A DNA stretch of 64,000 bases from Streptomyces sp. NBC_00237 (lineage in GTDB: Bacteria > Actinomycetota > Actinomycetes > Streptomycetales > Streptomycetaceae). Under the pieces are notes generated by a model. The model ran no database searches and was not told the DNA's origin. It saw only the letters and a program-made list of their open reading frames with translations. A program made the translations under genes and the position numbers. Of this stretch, positions 17,593-25,006 are shown in pieces (within the stretch, counting starts at the first letter, position 1; each line of letters opens with the position of its first letter). Location of the stretch: NCBI RefSeq assembly GCF_026342435.1, contig NZ_JAPEMT010000002.1, positions 310,001 through 374,000 on the forward strand. Reading direction: 5' to 3'.

Positions 17593-18768
17593 ATGCCTCG
17601 TCCGTACGACATCGTGCTCTTCGGAGCCAGCGGCTTCGTGGGCGAACTCACCGCCGCCTACCTGGCCGAGCACGCGCCGACCGACTGCCGCTGGGCCCTC
17701 TCCGGCCGCAGTCTCGCCAAACTGGAGCGGCTGCGGGCCCGTCTCGCCAAGTCCCACCCGGCCTGCGCGGAACTGCCGTTGGTCCAGGCCGACTCGGGCG
17801 ACACGGACGCCCTGCGTGAACTCGCCCGCAGCACGCGGGTGTTGGCGACCACCGTCGGCCCGTACCTCCAGCACGGGGAGGGGCTGGTGGCCGCCTGCGC
17901 GGAGGCGGGCACCGACTACCTGGACCTGGCGGGCGAGCCGGAGTTCGTGGACCGCATGTACCTGGGGTACGACGCGGTGGCCCGGCGGAGCGGGGCGCGG
18001 CTGATCCACTCGTGCGGCTTCGACTCCGTACCGCACGACCTCGGGACGTACTTCACCGTGCAGCAGTTGCCGGAGGGCGTGCCGCTGCGGGTGGACGGTT
18101 TCGTACGGACCGGGGCCCGGTTCTCCGGGGGTACGTTCGCGTCGGTGCTGGGGGCGCTGGGGCGCGGGCGGCAGATGGTGCGGGCGGCGCGGGAGCGGCG
18201 GCAGGCGGAGCCCCGGCCTGAGGGCGGGCGGCAGGTGCACGCCAGGCTCGGGCCGCCGCACCGCAACGGTGAACTCGGGATGTGGGCGCTGCCGTTGCCG
18301 ACGATCGACCCGGAGGTGGTGGGGCGTTCGGCGGCGGCGCTGGAGCGCTACGGTCCCGACTTCCGCTACCGGCACTTCGCGGCGGTGAAGTGGCTGCCGG
18401 TCGCGCTCGGCGGGACGGCGGCGATCGGCTCGGTGATGGTGCTGGCCCAGGTGCCTGCGGCGCGACGGTGGCTGAGTTCGCTGATCGCACCGGGAACGGG
18501 TCCTGACGAGGCACTGCGGGCGAAGAGCTGGTTCACCGTGCGGTTCGTCGGCGAGGGCGGCGGAAAGCGGGTGTACACCGAGGTGTCCGGTGGTGACCCC
18601 GGGTACGGGGAGACCGCGAAGATCCTCGCGGAGGCCGCGCTGAGCCTGGCGTACGACGAACTGCCTCAGACGGCGGGGCAGGTCACGCCCGCTGTGGCGA
18701 TGGGCGACGCGCTGGTGGGGCGGTTGCAGGAGGCGGGCATCCGGTTCAGGGTCGCGGCGGTGCGGTGA
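17593..18768 (+). CDS. saccharopine dehydrogenase-like / trans-acting enoyl reductase family protein
   Basis: A 391-residue NAD(P)-binding protein of the saccharopine dehydrogenase-like family that includes mycobacterial trans-acting enoyl reductases of lipid synthesis. The N-terminal Rossmann motif IVLFGASGFVGELTAAYLAE is clear. It is followed by RVLATTVGPYLQHGEGLVAACAEAGTDYLDLAGE (residues about 80-115, quoted only as a landmark), with the later SCGFDSVPHDLG block. GGAGGAACC directly before ATG 17593 fixes the start. It diverges from the beta-oxidation operon and may act on a related lipid. The family is secure; the function is not. Confidence 0.8.
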   Translation: MPRPYDIVLFGASGFVGELTAAYLAEHAPTDCRWALSGRSLAKLERLRARLAKSHPACAELPLVQADSGDTDALRELARSTRVLATTVGPYLQHGEGLVAACAEAGTDYLDLAGEPEFVDRMYLGYDAVARRSGARLIHSCGFDSVPHDLGTYFTVQQLPEGVPLRVDGFVRTGARFSGGTFASVLGALGRGRQMVRAARERRQAEPRPEGGRQVHARLGPPHRNGELGMWALPLPTIDPEVVGRSAAALERYGPDFRYRHFAAVKWLPVALGGTAAIGSVMVLAQVPAARRWLSSLIAPGTGPDEALRAKSWFTVRFVGEGGGKRVYTEVSGGDPGYGETAKILAEAALSLAYDELPQTAGQVTPAVAMGDALVGRLQEAGIRFRVAAVR

Positions 18769-18813
18769 CGCGGACACCCCCGGTCAGGACGTCGGGGCAC
18801 GCTCGGTGGGGGG

Positions 18814-19011
18814 TCAGTGCCCTGATATCCAGCCCGAGAGGGTGTAGATCATCCCGGCCGTCCAGCCCAGCATCGCCAGCACGCTGACGAACATGGTCAC
18901 CGCGAGCTTGCGTCCCGCGCGGTGGACGGTGACGGACTCGAAGTACTCGGCGGGGGCGGGGGCCGGGGTGGTGTGTGCGGCGCTGGTGCGCATGCTGATG
19001 CTCGTACTCAT
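18814..19011 (-). CDS. small single-pass membrane protein
   Basis: A 65-residue protein with an Ala/Pro-rich N-terminus and one hydrophobic span near residues 35-60 (LAVTMFVSVLAMLGWTAG). No family is recognised. The start at 19011 is chosen because AGGGTGATCC precedes it; an in-frame ATG at 19047 has no ribosome site. It may be cotranscribed with nothing else. Its short length makes it a moderate-confidence gene. Confidence 0.5.
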   Translation of the reverse strand: MSTSISMRTSAAHTTPAPAPAEYFESVTVHRAGRKLAVTMFVSVLAMLGWTAGMIYTLSGWISGH

Positions 19012-19059
19012 GTGGATCACCCTGTCCCGGGAATTCGTTTTCAACATCCGTACACGTAC

Positions 19060-19821
19060 TCAGTTACGTGCCTGTTGCCGTGGGTCCGTGGCCTCGGACA
19101 GGGCTCGTCGGCACAGGGAGTCCGCGTGGCGGGTGGTCTCCGGCTGGCGGTAGGAGGCCGCCAGGTGCAGGGTGTGCGCGCAGGCGTTGTCGAGCGAGAT
19201 CCGGTGGCCGACGGAGACGAACACCGGCTTCACACCGGGCTGCGTGCGCAGGGCGCGACCGACCTCCGCGCCGTCCCTCACGTTGCCGTCCCTCACGTCG
19301 CCGTCCCCCACGTCGACGAGGGGGGAGAAGTCGCCGCGCGCGGGGCCCGGTTGCTCGTACGTGAAGGTGAACGGGTTCTTCGCGACGCCGAGGGTGGGGA
19401 GGCCGGTCAGCACACCCAGGTGGCTGGCCAGGCCGAAACGGCGCGGGTGCGCCTGCCCGTACCCGTCGCAGACGACGAGGCCCGGGGCGACGGTGAGGCG
19501 GTCGAGGGCGGCCAGCACGGTCGGGATCTCACGGAACGCCAGCAGTCCCGGTACGTAGGGGAACTCCACCCGGCCGACGGCCGTGACCTCCTCGACCACC
19601 GCGAGCGTCGCGGCGTCGAGGACCACGGCGGCGGCCACGACGACGTCACGGTCGTCGTCGTACGCCACGTCGACGCCCGTGACGTGGCCGGTGCCGGGCC
19701 TCGGCCCGGCCTCGTCGAGCACGACGCGGGTGCGGAGCGCGTCCTGGACGGCGCGGGCGGTGGCTTCGTCGGGCGGGGTGCGGTGGGCGCTTTGTCGTGT
19801 GTGGTTCATCTTGTTCGCCAC
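19060..19821 (-). CDS. nfi: endonuclease V (deoxyinosine 3' endonuclease)
   Basis: A 253-residue endonuclease V, which nicks DNA one base 3' of deoxyinosine to start repair of deaminated adenine. Signatures: the metal-binding Asp in TGVDVAYDDD, the PYVPGLLAFREIP wedge motif, VCDGYGQAHPRRFGLASHLG and VSVGHRISLDNA. ATG 19809 (MNHTRQ) is an alternative start. Residues near 165-180 form an odd GDGDVRDGNVRDGAEVG stretch coded by three 15-bp tandem units, an insertion relative to a typical enzyme. It is divergent from the YCII gene. Confidence 0.9.
   Translation of the reverse strand: MANKMNHTRQSAHRTPPDEATARAVQDALRTRVVLDEAGPRPGTGHVTGVDVAYDDDRDVVVAAAVVLDAATLAVVEEVTAVGRVEFPYVPGLLAFREIPTVLAALDRLTVAPGLVVCDGYGQAHPRRFGLASHLGVLTGLPTLGVAKNPFTFTYEQPGPARGDFSPLVDVGDGDVRDGNVRDGAEVGRALRTQPGVKPVFVSVGHRISLDNACAHTLHLAASYRQPETTRHADSLCRRALSEATDPRQQARN
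19272..19316 (-). repeat. three 15-bp tandem units inside the endonuclease V gene
   Basis: Units CGTCCCTCACGTTGC, CGTCCCTCACGTCGC and CGTCCCCCACGTCGA lie at 19272, 19287 and 19302. The unit is a multiple of three, so the frame is kept and a D-V-R-D-G-N type repeat is added to the protein. Confidence 0.85.
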
Positions 19822-19883
19822 TGTAGGACGTGGGTCTGACAGCGGGCCGGGGCGGGGGTTGGGGCCTCGGTAGAGTGGCGGTC

Positions 19884-20183
19884 ATGTTCGTACTCGAATT
19901 GACCTACACCGCGCCCGTCGAGCAGGTCGACGCGCTGATGACCGATCATGTGGCGTGGCTGGACACGCAGTACGAGGCGGGGGTCTTCATCGCCTCGGGT
20001 CGGAAGCAGCCGAGGGACGGCGGGATCATCCTGGCGGTCGCACCCTCGCGGGACGCGATCGAGAGGATCGCCGCGGAGGACCCCTTCGCGACGGGCCGGG
20101 TGTGCGAGTACCGCATCGTGGAGTTCGTCGCCACGAAGACGTCCGAGGCCCTCTCCGCCTACCGCCAGGCCCCGGTCGCCTAG
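19884..20183 (+). CDS. YCII-domain (YciI family) protein
   Basis: A 99-residue ferredoxin-like-fold YCII protein. Family marks are LELTYTAPVEQVDALMTDHV with the conserved His, FIASGRKQPRDGGIILA, and the DPFATGRVCEYRIVEF segment. Members are small cytoplasmic proteins of mostly unknown function; some are hydrolases or dehydrochlorinase-like. The ATG at 19884 begins the domain directly. It stands alone between endonuclease V (divergent) and a convergent secreted protein. Confidence 0.8.
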   Translation: MFVLELTYTAPVEQVDALMTDHVAWLDTQYEAGVFIASGRKQPRDGGIILAVAPSRDAIERIAAEDPFATGRVCEYRIVEFVATKTSEALSAYRQAPVA

Positions 20184-20246
20184 GTTCCACCGGGGCCCGG
20201 CCCATCGGCCGTGGACTGCGCCCGAGGGGCTGCCCCCCGGGCCCGC

Positions 20247-21359
20247 TCAGAATTCGAGCCGGGCGACCCTTCCCTTCTCCCCCGAAGCCCAGCACCCGAA
20301 GTCAGCCGTGCACGACACCGTGTCGTACGACCCTGCGTCGATCTTCCGCCACGACCGCCCCGCGTTCAGCGTCACGTCCGTCCCCGTCGGTCCCACCGCC
20401 AGCGCGACCGACCGCGAGTGCGGCAGCCACGTGACACCCGACCGGTATTCCGCCGGAGGGAGCGCCGAGGCATGCCAGGTGCGGCCGCCGTCCGCCGTGC
20501 GGGCCGCCGCGTTCGGCGAGGGCTGTCCCGCCCGGTAGTCGCCGCCGACCGCGATCCCGTGCGTACGGTCCCGGAAGGCCACGCCGAACACGCCTCGCGC
20601 CGGATCGCCCGCCGGAATGGAGAGGTCCGTGGCCTTCCAGGTCAGGCCCCGGTCCGAGGAGTGCAGGACGCGTCCGCGCGCGGCACCGCCCGTGGCCAGC
20701 CAGACGTCCCGCGAGCCGTTGCTCACCAGGCACTGGCCGCTCGCCGCGAAACCCGCCTCGCCCGGCAGGGCATCCGGCATGCCCTGGGTCGGCAGCACCT
20801 TCCAGGTCCTGCCGCCGTCTCCGGTCGACAGGATGCGGTACTTCCCGTCGACGGGGTCGCTCATCGCCAGGCCGTTGCGGCTGTCGAAGAAGGTGAGGCA
20901 GTCGTAGAACGCCTTCGGGTCGGGGTTGCGGAAGGTCTCCTGCCAGGTTCGGCCGCCGTCCTCCGTGCGGTACGTCCGCGACGCCTCGCCCTCGCCGATC
21001 GCGAGCACCACGGCCCGCCGCCCGTCGAACGCCTCGACGTCGCGGAATTCGAGGCCGCCCGCCCCCGGCGGGGACACGTTGAGCCAACTGCGGCCCCCGT
21101 CGGCGGTACGCAGCACGGTTCCCTTGGAGCCCGCCACCCAGGCCGTGCGCCGGTCCACCGCCGCCAGGCCCCGGAACCGTACGTCCGTCACGCCCGTGTC
21201 CTTGAGCCGCCACCCGGACGGGGCCTTCGCCCGCTCTTCCGCTGAAACCGGTGGCGGCGCGGCCGAAGCCTGCGCCGGTGCGGAGCCCAGCGCCGCGGCC
21301 ATCGCCGCGGCACTCAGCCCCACGGACACCATTCGTCTCGTCTTCCCCATACCCCTCAT
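20247..21359 (-). CDS. secreted YCF48/BNR-repeat beta-propeller-like protein
   Basis: A 370-residue exported protein. A signal peptide (TRRMVSVGLSAAAMAAALG, then an AQASAAPP region) precedes repeated blades of the YCF48/Asp-box type. Repeats of the form ADGGRSWLN, EDGGRTWQET, GDGGRTWKVL, SDRGLTWKAT and ADGGRTWHAS appear about every 45-50 residues, as in HCF136-like and sialidase-like propellers. No catalytic sialidase residues are evident, so an enzymatic role is not claimed. The start is ambiguous: ATGs at 21359, 21350 and 21332 are all in frame. Confidence 0.78.
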   Translation of the reverse strand: MRGMGKTRRMVSVGLSAAAMAAALGSAPAQASAAPPPVSAEERAKAPSGWRLKDTGVTDVRFRGLAAVDRRTAWVAGSKGTVLRTADGGRSWLNVSPPGAGGLEFRDVEAFDGRRAVVLAIGEGEASRTYRTEDGGRTWQETFRNPDPKAFYDCLTFFDSRNGLAMSDPVDGKYRILSTGDGGRTWKVLPTQGMPDALPGEAGFAASGQCLVSNGSRDVWLATGGAARGRVLHSSDRGLTWKATDLSIPAGDPARGVFGVAFRDRTHGIAVGGDYRAGQPSPNAAARTADGGRTWHASALPPAEYRSGVTWLPHSRSVALAVGPTGTDVTLNAGRSWRKIDAGSYDTVSCTADFGCWASGEKGRVARLEF

Positions 21360-21453
21360 GGCGCTGGAAGCTAGCGGACCGGACTGCTGTCGTCCAGAGT
21401 GCGGCCCGGGTCAGCCGTTCCTATGGTGGGCTCAGAGCCGAGGAGGCGATGAG

Positions 21454-21762
21454 ATGGCAGTCGAGATCGTCGACGCGCGGGAATCCGGGCGCTACGAGGC
21501 ACGCGTGGACGGATCGGACAAGGTCGCGGGCATCGCGCAGTACATCCGTACGCCCGAACTGATCGCTTTCGTGCACACCGAGGTCGAGCCCGCCAACGAG
21601 GGTCAGGGCGTCGGAGCGGCACTCGTACGGGAATCACTGGACACGGCACGGGCCGAGGGGCTGCGGGTGCTGGCCGTCTGCCCCTTCTACTCGGGCTGGA
21701 TCCAGCGGCATCCGGAGTACGCGGACCTTCTGTACCAGAGCCGTTCCTCCGTCACGGACTGA
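21454..21762 (+). CDS. GNAT-family acetyltransferase (short YjdJ-like)
   Basis: A 102-residue minimal GNAT protein. Motif A, which binds acetyl-CoA, reads VEPANEGQGVGAALVRESLD. The ending CPFYSGWIQRHPEYADLL with its conserved Cys and Tyr is typical of the small YjdJ-type acetyltransferase group. AGGAGG at 21441 supports ATG 21454. The next gene (Fe-S protein) begins 27 bp later, so the two are probably an operon. In other bacteria, short GNATs of this type are often next to YjdI-like Fe-S proteins. Confidence 0.85.
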   Translation: MAVEIVDARESGRYEARVDGSDKVAGIAQYIRTPELIAFVHTEVEPANEGQGVGAALVRESLDTARAEGLRVLAVCPFYSGWIQRHPEYADLLYQSRSSVTD

Positions 21763-21789
21763 GGACGAGGAATGGGTCGAGGAGACGCC

Positions 21790-22212
21790 ATGAGCGAGCA
21801 GCAACCCCCTGCGAACGTGAAGGAGTACCGGGGCGAGAAGGTGGACGTCACCTTCCGGCCCGGTCTCTGTCTGCACGCCGCCGAATGCGTACGCGGACTG
21901 CCCGAGGTCTTCGATCTGCAGAAGCGCCCCTGGATCACCCCGGACGCGGCGGCCCCCGAACTGGTCTCCGAGGTCGTCCGCCGCTGCCCGAGCGGAGCAC
22001 TCCAGTACCGGTCGCACGACGGGCCCGCGGAGGACGCCGAGCACCCGACGGTGATCACCCGGAACGCGGCGGGGCAGCTCTTCATACGGGGAGATCTGAG
22101 GGTCGACGGTTCACAGGGTCCCCACCATGAGACACGGGTCATGCTGTGTGGCTGCGGCGCCAGCGGGAACCAGCCGTACTGCGACCACGCAGGTGTCTGC
22201 GGCACGACGTGA
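21790..22212 (+). CDS. YjdI-like (4Fe-4S mono-cluster) plus CDGSH-type iron-sulfur protein
   Basis: A 140-residue protein with two Fe-S modules. Residues about 10-70 match the divergent 4Fe-4S mono-cluster (YjdI) domain: CLHAAECVRGLPEVF and RRCPSGALQY. Residues about 115-135 are a CDGSH-like finger: MLCGCGASGNQPYCDHAG. In the usual CDGSH signature the His lies four residues after the last Cys; here CDH places it two after, so the loop is shortened. GAGGAG precedes ATG 21790; ATG 21772 is an alternative. It is likely cotranscribed with the GNAT gene. Confidence 0.8.
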   Translation: MSEQQPPANVKEYRGEKVDVTFRPGLCLHAAECVRGLPEVFDLQKRPWITPDAAAPELVSEVVRRCPSGALQYRSHDGPAEDAEHPTVITRNAAGQLFIRGDLRVDGSQGPHHETRVMLCGCGASGNQPYCDHAGVCGTT

Positions 22213-22330
22213 TCTTGCGGCACCGGATGCGGGTGATGCAGGTCACGCCGGGTTCGGGTGCACGGAATCGCGCGTTCCGACGTCTTTTCGGACGGCAGGA
22301 CGCATCCACCGAGCATGAGAGGTGCTGGCC

Positions 22331-22741
22331 TTGTCCACCGTCATCGAGCAGGCCGTGCAGGCCCGTCTGATTTCCTCCGCGCCGCAGCTGGAGAACGTTC
22401 CCGCGACGCTCAGCTACGACCGCACGGACCCGTTCGCCGTGCACATGACCTTCCCTCCTCCGGCGACCCTGGAGGGCATCGAGGTGGTGTGGACGTTCGC
22501 CCGGGAGCTGCTGGCCGCCGGGCTCGACGAACCGGCCGGGATCGGTGACGTGCAGCTGCGGCCGTACGGGTACGGGCGGACCGTGCTGGAACTGCACGCC
22601 ACGGAGGGCGTGGCCATGGTCCACATCCGCACGTCCGAGCTGCGGCGCTTCCTGAAGCAGACGCAGGAACTCGTGCCGACGGGGGCCGAGCACCAGTATC
22701 TGGACGTCGACCAGGATCTGGCGCAGCTGCTGAGCAGCTGA
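22331..22741 (+). CDS. SsgA-like sporulation/cell-division protein (SALP)
   Basis: A 136-residue SsgA-like protein, a family restricted to morphologically complex actinomycetes. Its members (SsgA-G) guide septum placement, peptidoglycan synthesis and spore-wall events. Family marks: ATLSYDRTDPFAVHMTF, VWTFARELLAAGLDEPAG, DVQLRPYGYGRTVLELH and the FLKQT segment. The TTG at 22331 is chosen over GTG 22322 because the GAGAGG ribosome site (22317-22322) overlaps that GTG, and the resulting MSTVIEQ start is typical. Which SALP subtype it is cannot be settled by eye. Confidence 0.85.
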   Translation: MSTVIEQAVQARLISSAPQLENVPATLSYDRTDPFAVHMTFPPPATLEGIEVVWTFARELLAAGLDEPAGIGDVQLRPYGYGRTVLELHATEGVAMVHIRTSELRRFLKQTQELVPTGAEHQYLDVDQDLAQLLSS

Positions 22742-22761
22742 GGCGGGCGTGAGCCGGGCCT

Positions 22762-22815
22762 CTGCCGCCGCCCCGTAAGGTGCCGCCGCCTCGTGAAGTG
22801 CCGCCGCCCCGTAAA
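22762..22815 (+). repeat. three 18-bp tandem repeats
   Basis: Three head-to-tail units of the form GTGCCGCCGCCYCGTRAR at 22762-22779, 22780-22797 and 22798-22815, differing at a few positions. They lie in the 376-bp gap between the SsgA-like gene and the ABC-F gene. The rest of that gap holds a doubled GTTACGTAC near 23011-23030 but no convincing gene. Confidence 0.8.
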
Positions 22816-23117
22816 TCATTTGCCCCGACCACAGGGCGGGCGTACGGTTCGTTTCGCCCTGTCGTCGTCGAATGGAGAAGGACGTTGCTCGTCTGAGGTC
22901 TGGGACACCGTGCCGCGAGGCAGCCACTTCTGTGTGGTCTGCAATTTTCCGCGTGCCGCGTGCGACCTCGGCGTTCGAGCCGTCTTCTTCCCCTCGGGGC
23001 TCTTCCTCTGTTACGTACTTTCCGTTACGTACGTCACGGCCCTGACGCGAGGTCTCCACGCACTGCCGGTGTCTCCACCAGTTGCTCCGCACCACTCACC
23101 GCAACCTGGAGGCCCTT

Positions 23118-24779
23118 TTGTCTGCCTACTCTCACGCACAGCCGCAGAGCGCGTCGCTGACCTGCACCGCCCTCTCTTTCGCCTGGCCCGACGGCACCCC
23201 TGTCCTCGACGACTTCCAGATCGCGATCGGCCCCGGCCGCACCGGCCTCATCGGCGTCAACGGTTCGGGCAAGTCCACCCTGCTCAAGCTGCTCGCCGGG
23301 GAGCTCGCGCCGACCGGCGGCAAGGTCAGGGTCGCGGGCAGCATCGGCTACCTGCCGCAGAACCTCGTCCTCGACACCGGTCTCCGGGTCGACGAGGCCC
23401 TGGAGATCGCGGCGAAGCGGGCCGCGCTGCACGCCATCGAAGCGGGTGACGCCGGCGAGGCGAACTTCGAGGCGATCGGCGACGACTGGGACGTCGAGGA
23501 GCGCGCCCTCGCCACGCTCGACGGACTCGGCCTCGGTCACATCGGGCTCGACCGCACCATCGGGGAGGTGTCGGGCGGCGAGTCCGTACTGCTGCGGCTG
23601 GCGGCCCTGCTGTTGCGCCGCCCCGACGTCCTGCTCCTCGACGAGCCGACGAACAACCTCGACCTGTACGCCAGGCAGCGGCTGTACGACGCCGTGTCCG
23701 CGTGGTCGGGCGTCCTCGTCGTGGTCAGCCACGACCGGGAACTGCTGGAGCGCGTCGACCAGATCGCCGATCTGCGCGACGGCGAGGTCCGCTGGTACGG
23801 GGGGACCTTCTCGGAGTACGAGGAGGCGCTCGCCGTGGAGCAGGAGGCGGCGGAGCGCATGGTGCGGGTCGCCGAGGCCGATGTGCAGAAGCAGAAGCGG
23901 GAACTGGCCGAGGCGCAGGTGAAGTTGGCCAAGCGCAAGAAGTACGGCCAGAAGATGTACGAGCAGAAGCGTGAGCCGAAGATCGTGATGGGGCTGCGCA
24001 AGAGGGCCGCCCAGGAGTCTGCGGGCAAGCACAAGATCATGCACACCGAGAGGCTGAAGGAGGCGCGGGAACGGCTGGGCGAGGCGGAGGAGTTGGTGCG
24101 CGAGGACGCCGAGATCCGGATCGAGCTGCCGTACACGACGGTTCATCCGGGGCGTGGCGTGCTGCTCGTGCGGGATCTGGAGATGCCGTACGGGGCGCGC
24201 CTGGACGGCGAGTTCGAGCTGCGGGGACCCGAGCGGGTCGCGCTGACCGGGCGCAACGGGGCGGGCAAGACGACCCTGTTGCGGACGATTGCCGGGCAGT
24301 TGGAGCCGGTGGCGGGCGAGGTCGGGGCGTTGGTCCCGACCCGTTTCCTGCCGCAGCGGCTCGACGTGCTGGACGACTCGCTGAGCGTCGCGCAGAACGT
24401 GGCGCTGCTCGCGCCCGGTGCGACCAACAACCTGATCAGGGCACGCCTCGCGCGCTTCCTCTTCAAGGGCGCGAAGGCGGACCAGGCGGTCGGGACGCTG
24501 TCGGGCGGAGAGCGGTTCCGGGCCACCCTCGCCGCGCTGCTGCTGGCCGATCCAGCGCCGCAGTTGCTGATGCTGGACGAGCCGACGAACAACCTGGACA
24601 TGGCGAGCGTGCGGCAGTTGACCGAGGCACTGCGGGCGTACGAGGGCGCGCTGATCGTGGCGAGCCACGACGAGCCGTTCCTGGTGTCGATCGGGATCAC
24701 CCGGCGGCTGCGTCTGGGGGCGGAGCCGGAGGGCGAGGCCGAGGCCGAGGGGGAAGGGGAGGCCGCTGTGGAGGAGTGA
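23118..24779 (+). CDS. ABC-F family ATPase (ribosome protection / translation factor type)
   Basis: A 553-residue soluble protein with two ABC domains and no membrane segment. Domain 1: Walker A GVNGSGKSTLL, signature VSGGESVLLRLAALL, Walker B LLLDEPTNNLDL. Domain 2: GRNGAGKTTLLR, LSGGERFRATLA, LMLDEPTNNLDM. Between them lies a charged linker (residues about 230-340) with long helices, as in ABC-F proteins that reach into the ribosome. TTG 23118 is set by GGAGG five bases ahead. A 376-nt leader precedes it, a common site for attenuation control of such genes, but no clear leader peptide was seen. It could be housekeeping or a resistance factor. Confidence 0.88.
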   Translation: MSAYSHAQPQSASLTCTALSFAWPDGTPVLDDFQIAIGPGRTGLIGVNGSGKSTLLKLLAGELAPTGGKVRVAGSIGYLPQNLVLDTGLRVDEALEIAAKRAALHAIEAGDAGEANFEAIGDDWDVEERALATLDGLGLGHIGLDRTIGEVSGGESVLLRLAALLLRRPDVLLLDEPTNNLDLYARQRLYDAVSAWSGVLVVVSHDRELLERVDQIADLRDGEVRWYGGTFSEYEEALAVEQEAAERMVRVAEADVQKQKRELAEAQVKLAKRKKYGQKMYEQKREPKIVMGLRKRAAQESAGKHKIMHTERLKEARERLGEAEELVREDAEIRIELPYTTVHPGRGVLLVRDLEMPYGARLDGEFELRGPERVALTGRNGAGKTTLLRTIAGQLEPVAGEVGALVPTRFLPQRLDVLDDSLSVAQNVALLAPGATNNLIRARLARFLFKGAKADQAVGTLSGGERFRATLAALLLADPAPQLLMLDEPTNNLDMASVRQLTEALRAYEGALIVASHDEPFLVSIGITRRLRLGAEPEGEAEAEGEGEAAVEE

Positions 24780-24960
24780 TGCGGTGAAGGAGTGATGCGG
24801 TGGCGGGCCCCCGCGCACGGGCTCCCACCGCGTTGTCAGTGGCGGCGCGTACGGTCGGGACATGGTTGATCAGAACCTTTCCGTGCCGGGACACGGACCC
24901 GCAGACGATCGTGGCCCTCGCCAACGAAATCCTGTCGCGGACGGGGAAACGGATACGGGC

Positions 24961-24989
24961 GTATACCCGACAGAAGGTGTCCGGTATAC
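24961..24989. promoter_or_regulatory. inverted repeat overlapping a probable -10 before the UvrA-like gene
   Basis: Arms GTATACC (24961-24967) and GGTATAC (24983-24989) are perfect inverted repeats 15 bp apart. The right arm contains TATACC, a plausible -10 box only about 17-22 bp before ATG 25007, and there is no ribosome binding site. That suggests a near-leaderless mRNA with an operator over its promoter. Confidence 0.5.
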
Positions 24990-25006
24990 CTCCTAGCGTC
25001 GATGGC

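Noticed and set aside
22872..23048. 58-codon ORF as a leader peptide for the ABC-F gene
   Set aside because: No ribosome site before its ATG, no codon bias and no overlap with a terminator-like hairpin; kept only as a remark.
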